Source of the DNA: Desulfobulbaceae bacterium
Lineage (GTDB): Bacteria; Desulfobacterota; Desulfobulbia; Desulfobulbales; Desulfobulbaceae
Assembly (NCBI GenBank): GCA_011389815.1
Contig: JAABTP010000021.1
Location: forward strand, 1 to 41,775
Reading direction: 5' to 3'
DNA length: 41,775 bases
A model generated the notes under the pieces. That model was not told the DNA's origin. It ran no database searches and saw only the letters and a program-made list of their open reading frames with translations. The stretch's first letter is position 1, and each line of letters begins with the position of its first letter. Position numbers and translations under genes: made by a program. Shown here in pieces: positions 1-8,713 of the stretch.

Positions 1-3
1 AGT

Positions 4-77
4 GCCATAGGAATAGTCAAAAAATAAGCAACTTGTTGTTTTTGCATAACTTTGACTTTTTATGTCACGAACTTGGG
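4..77 (-). repeat. 74-bp end repeat, left copy (mobile element terminus)
   Basis: This block is the exact reverse complement of 41702-41775. Identity stops at base 77: base 78 differs from its counterpart at 41701. Both copies therefore share one sharp boundary, CCCAAGTTCGTGACATAAAA read outward from the window, and the repeated sequence continues past both window ends. That is what two oppositely oriented copies of the same element end would look like where an assembly stops. The left copy interrupts an ISL3-type transposase gene. The element family is not recognised. Read outward, an ATG opens a frame that stays open to the edge and could be the start of a transposase, but 14 codons are too few to tell. 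Confidence 0.8.
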
Positions 78-491
78 ATAAACATATCGTTCAAATGCTA
101 TTGTATGTCTTCTGAATTTTTCAACAAAGCCCAAAGATTCCGTGAACGGTTTTCGACACTGTTCACACATGAAACGGCGAGAGTAAAAATGCAGAAAAGT
201 CCTTTTTCCCCAAATATCAAGATGTCGAACACATCGCTCCTTTTCTTCATGTACAGCTTCAGAAACAGTGCCGCAACGGGAGCAGACAGCTATATCATTA
301 CGATGAGAGCATCGTAGATGAAGCACCTCTTCCTCACCTTCCGAGCGTAAACAGTACATGTTGACCTTCAGAGCAGCAATTCCGAGAAGTTCTGTTAAAA
401 CAGAATCAGGTGCCTCGGTAAACATTTCTTCGCAAATTCGTTTTACGGATCGGGCCGCATCCTTAATATAAGCAAGAGAAAGTAGTTTCAT
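60..491 (-). pseudogene. ISL3-family transposase, N-terminal fragment
   Basis: The N-terminal zinc-finger region of an ISL3-type transposase is visible: CSRCG near residue 70, then HLDIWGKRTF, YSRRFMCEQC and FTES. This matches the usual layout, in which two CxxC pairs precede the helix-turn-helix and DDE domains. The protein ends after about 143 residues, whereas family members are about 400. The last few codons (KFVT) lie inside the 74-bp end repeat, so the gene was cut by that second element rather than ending naturally. The upstream 85 bases (492-576) include TTCTGGGGAGA, which resembles motifs near ISL3 termini. The element end probably lies near 560-580, abutting the decayed NACHT gene. 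No catalytic DDE residues remain, so it should be inactive. Confidence 0.8.
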
Positions 492-578
492 GGAAAAACC
501 TCTTTGATTTTTTTCACAAATTATAATATTATCTCCCCAGAATGTCTATTCTAATTATGCAGAATATGGCGTTTCCCA

Positions 579-2610
579 CTAATCTGCGAAGAGCCATTCA
601 TTGCTGATGAAACGCAGAAGGTCTTCATCCATATATGATCGCACAAAAGGAAGTCCAATGTTGCAACGCCTCCTTTTCCGACCAACCATCATCCGGGTCT
701 TCCTGTCGCCGCTTGCGCTGCTTCTGCATCTGGCGCAAAAGGCGGACAATGCGCAGGGCTGTCAAGTATTCGCCAAAGCTCTTATGCGTGAATTAAAAGG
801 TCGGGTCGCCGTCTTGGCGGTGCTCGCTTTGCCGGAAGTAGAAGGCGGTGAGCAGACGAGTCACGCCCGCTTTTGCCCCTTCTTGGAACTGCTCCAGATA
901 GCGTTCAATGCCGCCCGCCTTGAGTTTTTCCCGAATCCCGGCAACTGTGGCGGTGCGCCCGTCGCCGTGCCATACTGCCAAGGCGATTTCCTCCAAGACC
1001 CGGATGAAGTCTTTCTCATCCAGCCCGCCCGCACAAGCACTTACCCGGCCACCATCTTCATACTGACGGCAATAGACCGCCTTAATTAAGTCGGCATAGA
1101 TTTGATTCAGCGTGGTCTCGTCGGTAAACTGGATGGTCTTGCGGTCATAGCTCAACGCAACCAAGTAATTCAGCAGCGGCTGGGCCGTGATCTCAGCAAG
1201 ATGCTGTCGCGCCAAGTCATCAGGCAGGCCCGCATAGCCTTTGCCCGCAGCGTCGCCGTACTGCCGCCACCATCGCTGCCGCTGATCTTCAGCAAGCAGC
1301 TTGGCCGGGTCGTGGTATTCCTCCCGCTCCCATTCTGCAACAAAATACGGTAGCACATAGCTGATCTGCTTGGCATCGCGCAGCTTGGCCGCCACCGACT
1401 GAATGACAATCGTCCGCCCGGTGATAATAACCTGCCGTTGCTTGCCATAGCTGTTGCCCTCGTGAATGCGGCGCAGCACCTCATCGACAAAGCTGTTCGC
1501 TGTCTCCGAAGCAGCCTTGCCTTGCAGAGCCAGCTCGTCCAAGCCGTCAAAGATGATCAGCAGACGGTCTTTGCCTTCTTTGGCAGCCAGCGGATTGCTG
1601 GACAGGAACGGGTTGTTCTTGATATGGCTCTCCATTGCCGTGATCAGGTTGTCTGTGGCATGAAAGAGATGCAGGGGAATGTACAGGCAGGGGATCTTGT
1701 TTTCTGCGGCAATCTTGGCGGCAAATATCTTGGCAAAGGTGGATTTGCCCGAACCCGGCCCGCCGCTGATAAAGCGCACTGCTTGAGCAGCGGTGAAGTT
1801 GTCCAGCCAACTGCGGAACTCGTCTTCCAGATCCACCACGATCCGTTTTACCTTGTCTCGGTGCGGTTCCAGCTCCTGCCTGCGCTCATCCTCCTGCTCC
1901 TTTTCCTCATAATAGGCCCGCAACGGCACATAGACCTTATCCACGCCAAATGCCTCGGCAAACATCCGGTCGCTGACCTGCCGTTGCAGATGCTGCGCAT
2001 AGAGCAGCCAGTTCCGTACCTCTTCAGTCGCCCCGGTGAACGGGCTGTCAAAATATTGGGTCAGGGCTGCGTAATCTTGTGGGGCCTTGCGCCAGGTCTG
2101 GTGCAGGGCAAAGACAAAATAATCCGCCAGACGACAGGCGATCTGGGCAGCATCAGCTTCTGAAGCACCGAGTCCGTGCAACCACTCGATCAAAGGGGCG
2201 TGCAGTTCCTTGAGCAGGGATAGCTCACCGGGTCGGTCAAAGAAATTCAGGGTGATGGTGACATCCGCCTTTGCCATTGCCTGTTCAAACAGAGTGGAAA
2301 TTTCTTCCAGCTTGTCTGATTCCGGTGACTTACGGAACAAATCCTGGTAATTCTTCACCAACTCAGTCAAAGCTGTCATCAGGGCACGATAGATGAGTAA
2401 CCAAGCCAGTTCACCCGGTTTCTTGGCCAGACCAAGGGCATCCAGGGTGTCGAGAGCAGCACCGCCAAAGTCGCTCCAGTCCTTGAAGACTCCTTCAACC
2501 ACCATCTTGCCGATACCAAGTAGCAGTTTGCGTGGTTCCGCCTTGATCTCCCGGTTCCAGACGGCAACCGGCCTGCTGATGTTGAGTCCGTTGTCAGATA
2601 TATCAGTCAT
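579..2610 (-). pseudogene. NACHT-domain STAND NTPase, broken and 3'-truncated
   Basis: Fourth gene of the RAMP operon. Its ATG lies two bases after the cas6 stop. The open part (793-2610, 605 aa) has an unrecognised helical N-terminus, then a NACHT NTPase: P-loop GGPGSGKST at residues 283-291, Walker B LLIIFDGLDEL at 350-360, and VIITGRT at 394-400. A TAA at 793-795 follows GDPTF. Beyond it the same frame reads FTHKSFGEYLTALRIV, the expected winged-helix-like continuation, so the stop is a nonsense mutation, probably from a Glu codon. About 45 codons later (near 655) a short deletion shifts the frame; the next frame gives LPFVRSYMDEDLLRF and then stops at 579. The gene then meets ISL3 DNA, so its C-terminal sensor region is missing. 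STAND NTPases of this kind act in phage defence, usually by triggering cell death or dormancy. Here that function is probably lost. Confidence 0.85.
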
Positions 2611-2612
2611 AG

Positions 2613-3560
2613 CTATGCCAACGAAAACCCGCCATAGCCATAATGGGTATGCAGGCCAAGATGGAGGATAGAGGCCAGTTCAAGCCAGGGCAGGACAACA
2701 GGCGGAAGAGCACTGAAATGCTGTCTGCCAATCACAGCCTTTGCAGGATGTTCTTTTTCAACAGGACGAAGAACAGAAACCGGTGCAGGCATAGCTTGCG
2801 CAGCATCAACAGCCTCTTGCCAGCTTGCTTTCTCCATGCCAGGAATCCCCTGAACCAGGGTGTCCATATCTGCACTCCCCTTGTTCAATAATTTTAGTGC
2901 AGTCATCCTGCGCTCCAGGGCCGCAAGCAGCCAAGGCATATCCGGGCCGTTTTCCGGCATAGCCGCATCAGGAGCCAAAGGACGGATCCAGTCAAGCCGG
3001 GTAAAAATCTTTCCAGCTCCATTCATCATAAAATCCCGTGCCCACTGATCAGGTTTTGGAAAATAATCACTGCTCAACTGCCCTTCATCAATCACTGGTT
3101 CCCAGTCTGCACCGTGGGCGCAAAACAGACCTACAATCTCATAATTCCCCCAAAGACCAAACTTGGGTTGTTTTTCCATCCTGCTGTACCCGGCCTGCTC
3201 CAGAGCAGGTAACAGGTACTCCAGGATAAAATGATGCCCTATCCTGTCGCCAAGCACGGTAAGTTCAAAGAAAAAAAGTTCATTAAGGCAAAGACGGGTA
3301 CCAGGATTCTCAGCCAACAAAACAGCATCAATAGGCCAGGGCGGTGGCCCAGCCAACGGAACAGCATCAAGAGATACATCGACAGAGGCATTGGCAAGGC
3401 GTCGCGCAGCTTTTTTCCAGGCCTTGCCATCAGCTCCTCCCATATTTTCCGCAATCAGGGCCGCAAGATTATGTAGGATCTCCTGGTCCGGCTGTTTCAG
3501 CGTTTCAATCAGAGAACGGTTGATGCGCAGGACAAACAAGTAGCGAAGTATTTGTATCAT
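2613..3560 (-). CDS. cas6: Cas6-type RAMP endoribonuclease (pre-crRNA processing)
   Basis: Putative 315-aa Cas6 that would cleave CRISPR precursor RNA into guides for the RAMP effector encoded upstream. The C-terminus, LPWLELASILHLGLHTHYGYGGFSLA, is split here into its key parts: hydrophobic helix LPWLELASIL, then HLGLHTHYGYGGFSL, which matches the 'LGELLHVGKGTSFGLG' glycine-rich end of type III Cas6 proteins. The central LFFFELTVLGD and QAGYSRMEKQPKFGLW resemble the ferredoxin-fold core. The start is set by an ATGA overlap with the stop of the preceding gene (ATG at 3558-3560); a longer frame reaches 3623 but would overlap that gene deeply. The catalytic histidine cannot be fixed from sequence alone. 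It is separate from the I-C locus, whose Cas5 normally does this job, so it probably serves the left-arm operon. Confidence 0.75.
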   Translation of the reverse strand: MIQILRYLFVLRINRSLIETLKQPDQEILHNLAALIAENMGGADGKAWKKAARRLANASVDVSLDAVPLAGPPPWPIDAVLLAENPGTRLCLNELFFFELTVLGDRIGHHFILEYLLPALEQAGYSRMEKQPKFGLWGNYEIVGLFCAHGADWEPVIDEGQLSSDYFPKPDQWARDFMMNGAGKIFTRLDWIRPLAPDAAMPENGPDMPWLLAALERRMTALKLLNKGSADMDTLVQGIPGMEKASWQEAVDAAQAMPAPVSVLRPVEKEHPAKAVIGRQHFSALPPVVLPWLELASILHLGLHTHYGYGGFSLA

Positions 3561-4441
3561 GGGGCTGAAAACCGGGCAAAAGGCAACATGGAGAAAAAAT
3601 GACTGACCTGCTCTTTTGTCCACTGCCGAACAGCCCAGGTCTCCAGCATCTCCCTGGCTTCCGGTTGCAGACGACTGAGCAAACGACCGTAGTGAAAACG
3701 AAGATTTTCCCGATCCTCCAGCAAAATATACTGAAGTTCCTCCTGATCACCCGGGTGAATATAACGGCGAAACTGGACAGCCATATTTATGTATTGCAGG
3801 AACTCCTCAAGCGGACTGTTCAGGGCCACCTCAGACTCAGGACTACGGAGAATATGGCGGGAATGGGCATACAGACAGATGGAAACCCCGCTTACTGGCA
3901 AAGGAATACGGGCCGTATAATGGCGGGCAAGGCGGAGGGAATCCCCCATGGAAGGATATGTTTTCCCTGTGGTCGGAAAAAGGGTCAACACAGCCTGATA
4001 CTCTTCTCCATGCTCAAGCAAAAGTTCGCTCAACCAGGGACCAAGGTCGTGCCTTTCAAGCATAAAGAGAAAATATTCTTTTTCCAGCTGAATGATCTCC
4101 TTATAGGCTGGTACAGGAGAGCTTTGTCGCAGATTCCAGGGCATATGCTTTGTCCGACCGAGAATGCAGAAAAAATGCCTGATCTGCCTTTGCACCTGCC
4201 GGGCCTCTTTGCTGACAGCCAGACAAAAAGGACACAACATTTCTTCATTTTTCATGTTCCCGTCTGCTGCTACAGCATCAAGGTTGCAACGAACACAAAG
4301 TGAAGACAGAGCCGTTCGTACCGGCGGCAGCGGGAGAGTGTCATTGTTATAATGACATTTATGATGACGAAACCAGCGCACGGCCCCGAGCAACTCAGGG
4401 CCGGTGCAGCAGCGGTACAACCTATCAGAGAGGTTTAACAT
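3557..4441 (-). CDS. Zinc-ribbon protein of unknown family in RAMP operon
   Basis: A 294-aa protein I do not recognise. Two CxxC pairs (C49/C52 and C70/C73) suggest a zinc ribbon near the N-terminus. The middle (about 110-190) mixes helices with short strands, including TYPSMGDSLRLARHY and VSGVSICLYAHS; the C-terminus is helical and charged. No signal peptide or membrane segment is apparent. Its start overlaps the end of the giant RAMP gene by 17 bases and its stop overlaps the cas6 start (ATGA), so all three are probably translationally coupled. Position and Zn ribbon would fit a subunit of the same complex, for example a reduced Cas10-like or bridging subunit, but there is no HD motif and no GGDD motif, so a cyclase role is not supported. 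Function unknown. Confidence 0.8.
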   Translation of the reverse strand: MLNLSDRLYRCCTGPELLGAVRWFRHHKCHYNNDTLPLPPVRTALSSLCVRCNLDAVAADGNMKNEEMLCPFCLAVSKEARQVQRQIRHFFCILGRTKHMPWNLRQSSPVPAYKEIIQLEKEYFLFMLERHDLGPWLSELLLEHGEEYQAVLTLFPTTGKTYPSMGDSLRLARHYTARIPLPVSGVSICLYAHSRHILRSPESEVALNSPLEEFLQYINMAVQFRRYIHPGDQEELQYILLEDRENLRFHYGRLLSRLQPEAREMLETWAVRQWTKEQVSHFFSMLPFARFSAP

Positions 4442-7400
4442 TGAGCAATTTTCGCAGATCTTTGTGATGTTTGATCAGGTCAACCTGCAGCAGCTTGTTC
4501 AGATCAAGCGGAACACCACTGTTGTCGCGGTTCTCACTGTACCGGGCTTTCAGGTCAATCAGTCGGCTTTCCGGTAACAGGCGCAGTTGCAGGGCACCAA
4601 AACCAAGATACCGGCCTTTTCCGGCCTTATGGCCCATATCGTTATCCAGGACAAGACACCAGAGCAGACGACTCAGTTCCTGATCTGTGAGATTCCAGAA
4701 CCTGATCTGAGTTGTAAAGGTGGAGCCAGGAAGGACTGCACGTTGATACGATGCGTCAATCTCATCCGGGTTGAAATCAGCACGCTGTTCCACACAAGGG
4801 GCAAGCGGGGCCTGCGGGAAAATCCGCCATTGATTGTCAATCCGGTGCATTTTGACCTGTCCCTTGCCAATGTCTTTCCACTTGCCCTGGTCCCATTGCC
4901 AGCCCCCATAGGGATAGGGTGTCTTGAACCAGCCAAATTCCGGCTGCTCAAACCTGCCAAACTCAAAAACAACCCTGCCCATAATGGATTGATTAGGTCC
5001 GTTGCCGACCCAGCCAAACAGGGAGTCTGTGGGGTTGAGCCGGTCAAGGGAAGGGCTCTCCTGAGCAGAATCAGTGGCAATGGAATAGATATGGCGGATC
5101 ATCCCCTTGAGAGAGCCGGAAGGAATGGCATAGCAGCGATCCTGGCCCCGCCTCTCCGCATCAGGTGGGGTCATGCTGAAGAAATCCCAGCCATTGACTG
5201 GTTCATTACCCAGCATCATACTGTGCGATGGTTCACCGCTTTCCTTGATATGGAGCGGGGTCAGCAGCTTGCCTTCCAAAACCAGGATACCGTTATGCCC
5301 GCCAAGGATGCGATGGGAAATATAGCCGGAAGCACTTTGGGGCGGGGTAGCAGGCACATCCTGCTTTGCCTTGATCCGGGCAAGACGACGACAAAAGGCA
5401 TCAGCAGCCTTGTTTTCAAGCTGTGTTTTCTGCCAGAGACCGTGCTCCTCTGGAGCAGCGTCCTGAAACAATTTGGCCCCAAGTCGATCAGCAGAAGAGC
5501 AGAGCCAGGTGACCGCATCTGTCTGCGCTTTGACCCAGCCCAGTCCCTTGGTCTTGTTACCACCAAGGACAATATCGCCGTCCTGAAAATCAGCCAGCAA
5601 GGCCATGAGCACCTCCACAGCCTGCATGTCCTGTTCATTCAGGTCAGCAAGATCAAGGCGCAGCTTAAACTGAAAATCCCTGCCATAGGCATAGAGCAGG
5701 TCAAGTTTGGCCTCGTCCACAGGTGCGCCGGATGCCGGGTCCATCCGAACTGCGTCCAGAGAGCACCAGGGCTGGTCCGATGCATTCGGGTTGCGCAGAT
5801 AAGCGTCGGAAAAATTGACAAGACCTGACTGTCGCTGTTTACCAAACAGACGATCCAGAACGTCGCTGGTATCCCTGCCCTCACCCCATAATGCGCCAAG
5901 CACCATAGCGGCCCGTTTTCTGAACGCACCTTTTATAGTGCTGCCCGGTATATAGGCTTCCCAGGTACCAGCCTTGCCAGCTGAAGGAGACCAGGAAAGC
6001 ATACGCATAAAGACCGTATCATAGGGCTTGCCGTATTCCTTGGAGATATGACGGCGGGAGGGGCCTCCGGCCCGATAATCACATGATTCTGCCCCGGAAA
6101 TCTCAATCCTGGCCTTGTCGCGATAGCCCCGTAAAAAGGCAATGGCGTTTTCATCATTGGTAATGGATTTGCGCAGATTGCGATCATTGAGCATGTGACG
6201 GTACTGCACACGATCATGGGAGTGGATAAATTCCCGCCAGGCAGCATCATCAACCCCGGCAGGGACAGCTGCCGGTTCACCCCATTGCTCTTCCTTGATC
6301 TCTCTTTGCAGGAGCATCTGCTTGATACGAAGATGTTGTTCCCGTGTTTTGATTTCTCCATCCACCCAGGCATCACTTTGCAGCATTCTGCTCCGCTGTT
6401 TGATTTCAGCATGGATGTCCGGCAAGGTGTATTGCTGACAGAGTGCCGTAATGGTTTGTGTCAGAGCTTCGGGATCATCCAGCACAGCGTTTATCTGCTC
6501 TGCAGATGTCTCAGCCGGCATCCCCATACTTTCCGCTGTTTCCCGCCAGAAATCCGGGTCCAGGCTATGTTCTGTCTGTTCCTGTTCTTCCACAGCCTGA
6601 AGAGCACGGCGGGCTTTTTTGGCCATTTTTCCCATGGTTTCCGCAAAAGCATCCTCAACAGCCTCTTTGCTGGCAAAAGGCTTATCCAATAGCGGTTCCA
6701 TCTGCTTGAGCAGTTTTTTGGAAATAGGAAATTTGCCTTTGCCCATTTTCGCAACCTGAGCTGCAGGCAGAATCCAGCTGCTGGAACTGCTTTCTGAGCC
6801 GCGAGCGATCCAGGCTGCTATGGCTCTTGGCAGGGCCTCGTCAAGGCGGGTAAGCCAATCATCCAGATCGGTTACTGTACCGCCAAGGGCAAGCTCAATC
6901 CGTTTTTTCAGCTCATCAGGAATCTGCCTGACACCCTGAAGATAGAACGCCCCGCTTGTTTCCTTGAATGAAGGCTGATCCGGGTCCAGCTTGCCCCAGT
7001 TCCAGCCCACGAGCAAAGGATTTTCCGCATCAAAGGAAAGCTCAATACTGAGATGGTTGCAGCCTGAGCGCAAGGCCGGAGCCTTGGTCAATGGCAATGG
7101 CGTATCTGGCTGCAAACGGCAACGACCCAGCCCCTTGGTCTTTCCTGCCCCAAACCAAAAACGCCCTTCTTCCAGCTCGCGCAAAAGATAAAACAGCCTG
7201 GCCTTATTATCGTTCTGTTCAATCAGTGTATCATTTATTGCCAGAGAAAAATCAAACACGCAATTCTTAAAGGTGGTCTCCATCTTATAATTGCCATTGG
7301 CTTCAACTGCCCAACGGTCTTCATTCAGACGGATGCCCATGCGAAGATCAAAAAAACGATCTGGTGCATAACATTGATCGGCAAGGATGCAATGAACCGA

Positions 7401-7646
7401 TTTGAAGAGTTTATCCGGCATAGGCTGTCCATAAAGACGTTCCCAGAGACGATTGAGTAACCCCTTGTTGCGCCCGTTTTTGGATTGTCCGGTAAAGGCA
7501 TCCATCAGGGCCTGGGCAGTGCCATCAACCTCTCCGGCAAGGGAAACCATCCGGTTTCGCCCGTCACCGTCCCGTGTAAACAGAGTCTTGCGGGCATTTC
7601 CGCGATAAATCGGGGCCTCAGCAATAAGTTTTCCGCGAATCAGCAT
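4425..7646 (-). CDS. Giant multi-domain Cas7-like RAMP fusion (gRAMP-like effector)
   Basis: A 1073-aa fusion of Cas7/Csm3-type RAMP domains. Domain A (about 2-180) opens with LIRGKLIAEAPIYRGN and ends in the glycine-rich loop GAGKTKGLGR (166-175). A degenerate unit (about 198-285) starts LSIELSFDAENPLLVGWN. A helix-rich, charged stretch follows (about 320-500) and could be a Cas11-like insertion. Domain C (about 512-710) has IPGSTIKGAFRKRAA, VNFSDAYL and loop LGGNKTKGLGW (694-704). Domain D (about 788-1025) has LTPLHIKESGE, IPSGSLKGMIR and loop GKGRYLGFGAL (1009-1019). Known families with several fused Cas7 domains are type III-D2 Cas7x3 and type III-E Cas7-11. It probably binds crRNA and target RNA; catalytic aspartates cannot be assigned by eye. 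The start at 7646 is preceded by TAGGA eight bases upstream; an upstream in-frame start at 7709 lacks this and RAMP similarity begins at 7646. First gene of the operon. Confidence 0.8.
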   Translation of the reverse strand: MLIRGKLIAEAPIYRGNARKTLFTRDGDGRNRMVSLAGEVDGTAQALMDAFTGQSKNGRNKGLLNRLWERLYGQPMPDKLFKSVHCILADQCYAPDRFFDLRMGIRLNEDRWAVEANGNYKMETTFKNCVFDFSLAINDTLIEQNDNKARLFYLLRELEEGRFWFGAGKTKGLGRCRLQPDTPLPLTKAPALRSGCNHLSIELSFDAENPLLVGWNWGKLDPDQPSFKETSGAFYLQGVRQIPDELKKRIELALGGTVTDLDDWLTRLDEALPRAIAAWIARGSESSSSSWILPAAQVAKMGKGKFPISKKLLKQMEPLLDKPFASKEAVEDAFAETMGKMAKKARRALQAVEEQEQTEHSLDPDFWRETAESMGMPAETSAEQINAVLDDPEALTQTITALCQQYTLPDIHAEIKQRSRMLQSDAWVDGEIKTREQHLRIKQMLLQREIKEEQWGEPAAVPAGVDDAAWREFIHSHDRVQYRHMLNDRNLRKSITNDENAIAFLRGYRDKARIEISGAESCDYRAGGPSRRHISKEYGKPYDTVFMRMLSWSPSAGKAGTWEAYIPGSTIKGAFRKRAAMVLGALWGEGRDTSDVLDRLFGKQRQSGLVNFSDAYLRNPNASDQPWCSLDAVRMDPASGAPVDEAKLDLLYAYGRDFQFKLRLDLADLNEQDMQAVEVLMALLADFQDGDIVLGGNKTKGLGWVKAQTDAVTWLCSSADRLGAKLFQDAAPEEHGLWQKTQLENKAADAFCRRLARIKAKQDVPATPPQSASGYISHRILGGHNGILVLEGKLLTPLHIKESGEPSHSMMLGNEPVNGWDFFSMTPPDAERRGQDRCYAIPSGSLKGMIRHIYSIATDSAQESPSLDRLNPTDSLFGWVGNGPNQSIMGRVVFEFGRFEQPEFGWFKTPYPYGGWQWDQGKWKDIGKGQVKMHRIDNQWRIFPQAPLAPCVEQRADFNPDEIDASYQRAVLPGSTFTTQIRFWNLTDQELSRLLWCLVLDNDMGHKAGKGRYLGFGALQLRLLPESRLIDLKARYSENRDNSGVPLDLNKLLQVDLIKHHKDLRKLLNVKPL

Positions 7647-7882
7647 TTTTTTTCCTAAAAGTCTTGGGTGAATCAATAATGCTCTCCTGACTTGTGGCCG
7701 GGACAACATCTATAAATCATTTACAAATAACAATGACGCACAAGAGGTTCATGTTGCTTCGTTAGAAGGGTGCGTTGCAGAAGAGCAATATAATCGGATT
7801 TTTGAAAAATAAAAGTATTAGGAGTCAAAAAATGGAAAAATGGGAGAAGGCCGGGTGATTCACAAACGGGGCGCTCGGTACC

Positions 7883-8713
7883 TCATTGAAATATTTTCAA
7901 AGGCAGCGCTTTCTCTGATGCCGCACCATGGCCAATCAGGCGGCTGAAAAATTCTTTCAGGGCCTCTCTTTTTGCCGGCCCGAGATCATATTCCATGGCC
8001 TGGAGATAATGAAGACATGCCGTTGGGTCCATAGGAATTCGTCGGGCCGCCTGTTCAGCGATCTTTGGCAGGCGTTTTTGCCCCTGGTCACGACAGGAGA
8101 GCAGGGTCTGGTGCAGTTCCTGTGCAGCCTTTTTTGCTCCTGCCAGAAAATCCTCACGCACTGCGCAGACGGAAAAGACAAAGGGGAGACCGGTCTGCTG
8201 GTGCCAGAATTCAGCCAGGTCAATCTGGACAGGGTAGGGCGAGTCTTTTGCTGTTGCCAGTCGCAGGGCCTCATCACCGATGGCGAGCACAGCTGCGGGT
8301 TCGTCCTCCGGGGTGCGCGGAGCAAAGATTTCACCCCGGATATACTGCGGTTTGACCTTGAAAAAATCTTCCAGGATAATGCGCAGGAGCCAGACCGAGG
8401 TGTCGGACTGGCCAGTCATGAGCACCAGTTTGCCATCCAGCTCTTCGGGTGAAACCGAGGAGAACATAAACACACTGCCCACAGGCCCGGTGGCGGAGAT
8501 AGAAAGATCAGCCAGGATTCGGTACTGTTCCGGGCGGGCCGCATACTCGTAGCAGGAGACAAAACCGAGATCCAGGTCCCCGGCTGCCAGCAGTTGATTG
8601 AGCCGGGCAGGCGGGGCCTCGGTCACGGGCCAGTCCGGGCGATGCACCTGCTCCTTCCATATCTCGTAAATCGGAGCGGTGTTGATGTAGTTCACCATGC
8701 CGAGGCGTATCAT
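7883..8713 (-). CDS. mqnA: Chorismate dehydratase MqnA (futalosine menaquinone pathway)
   Basis: 276-aa cytosolic enzyme that removes water from chorismate to give 3-[(1-carboxyvinyl)oxy]benzoate, the first committed step of the futalosine route to menaquinone. The N-terminus IRLGMVNYINTAPIYE and LDLGFVSCYEYA are typical of the MqnA/MqnD periplasmic-binding-protein-like fold, and the middle TGQSDTSVWLLRIIL and RGEIF fit. Length is normal for the family. It is the last of three minus-strand genes: its ATG overlaps the stop of the deaminase gene (ATGA), indicating an mqnC-deaminase-mqnA operon. MqnE, MqnB and MqnD are not in the window. Confident call; MqnD is the main alternative but is usually encoded apart and has a different N-terminal motif. 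Confidence 0.9.
   Translation of the reverse strand: MIRLGMVNYINTAPIYEIWKEQVHRPDWPVTEAPPARLNQLLAAGDLDLGFVSCYEYAARPEQYRILADLSISATGPVGSVFMFSSVSPEELDGKLVLMTGQSDTSVWLLRIILEDFFKVKPQYIRGEIFAPRTPEDEPAAVLAIGDEALRLATAKDSPYPVQIDLAEFWHQQTGLPFVFSVCAVREDFLAGAKKAAQELHQTLLSCRDQGQKRLPKIAEQAARRIPMDPTACLHYLQAMEYDLGPAKREALKEFFSRLIGHGAASEKALPLKIFQ

Noticed and set aside
793-795. Natural end of the NACHT protein at this TAA
   Set aside because: The same frame continues past the stop with the family's expected FTHKSFGEYL segment, so the stop is a mutation.
1438-2163. Plus-strand 241-codon frame opposite the NACHT gene
   Set aside because: Antisense shadow; the minus strand carries Walker A and B motifs.
3557-4441. 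294-aa protein called as Cas10
   Set aside because: No HD motif, no GGDD motif and less than half the usual length; only a Zn ribbon is shared.
4587-5828. Long plus-strand open frame (413 codons) opposite the RAMP fusion
   Set aside because: It is antisense to a gene with clear Cas7 motifs, has no recognisable domain and no ribosome site, and shadows the codon bias of the real frame.
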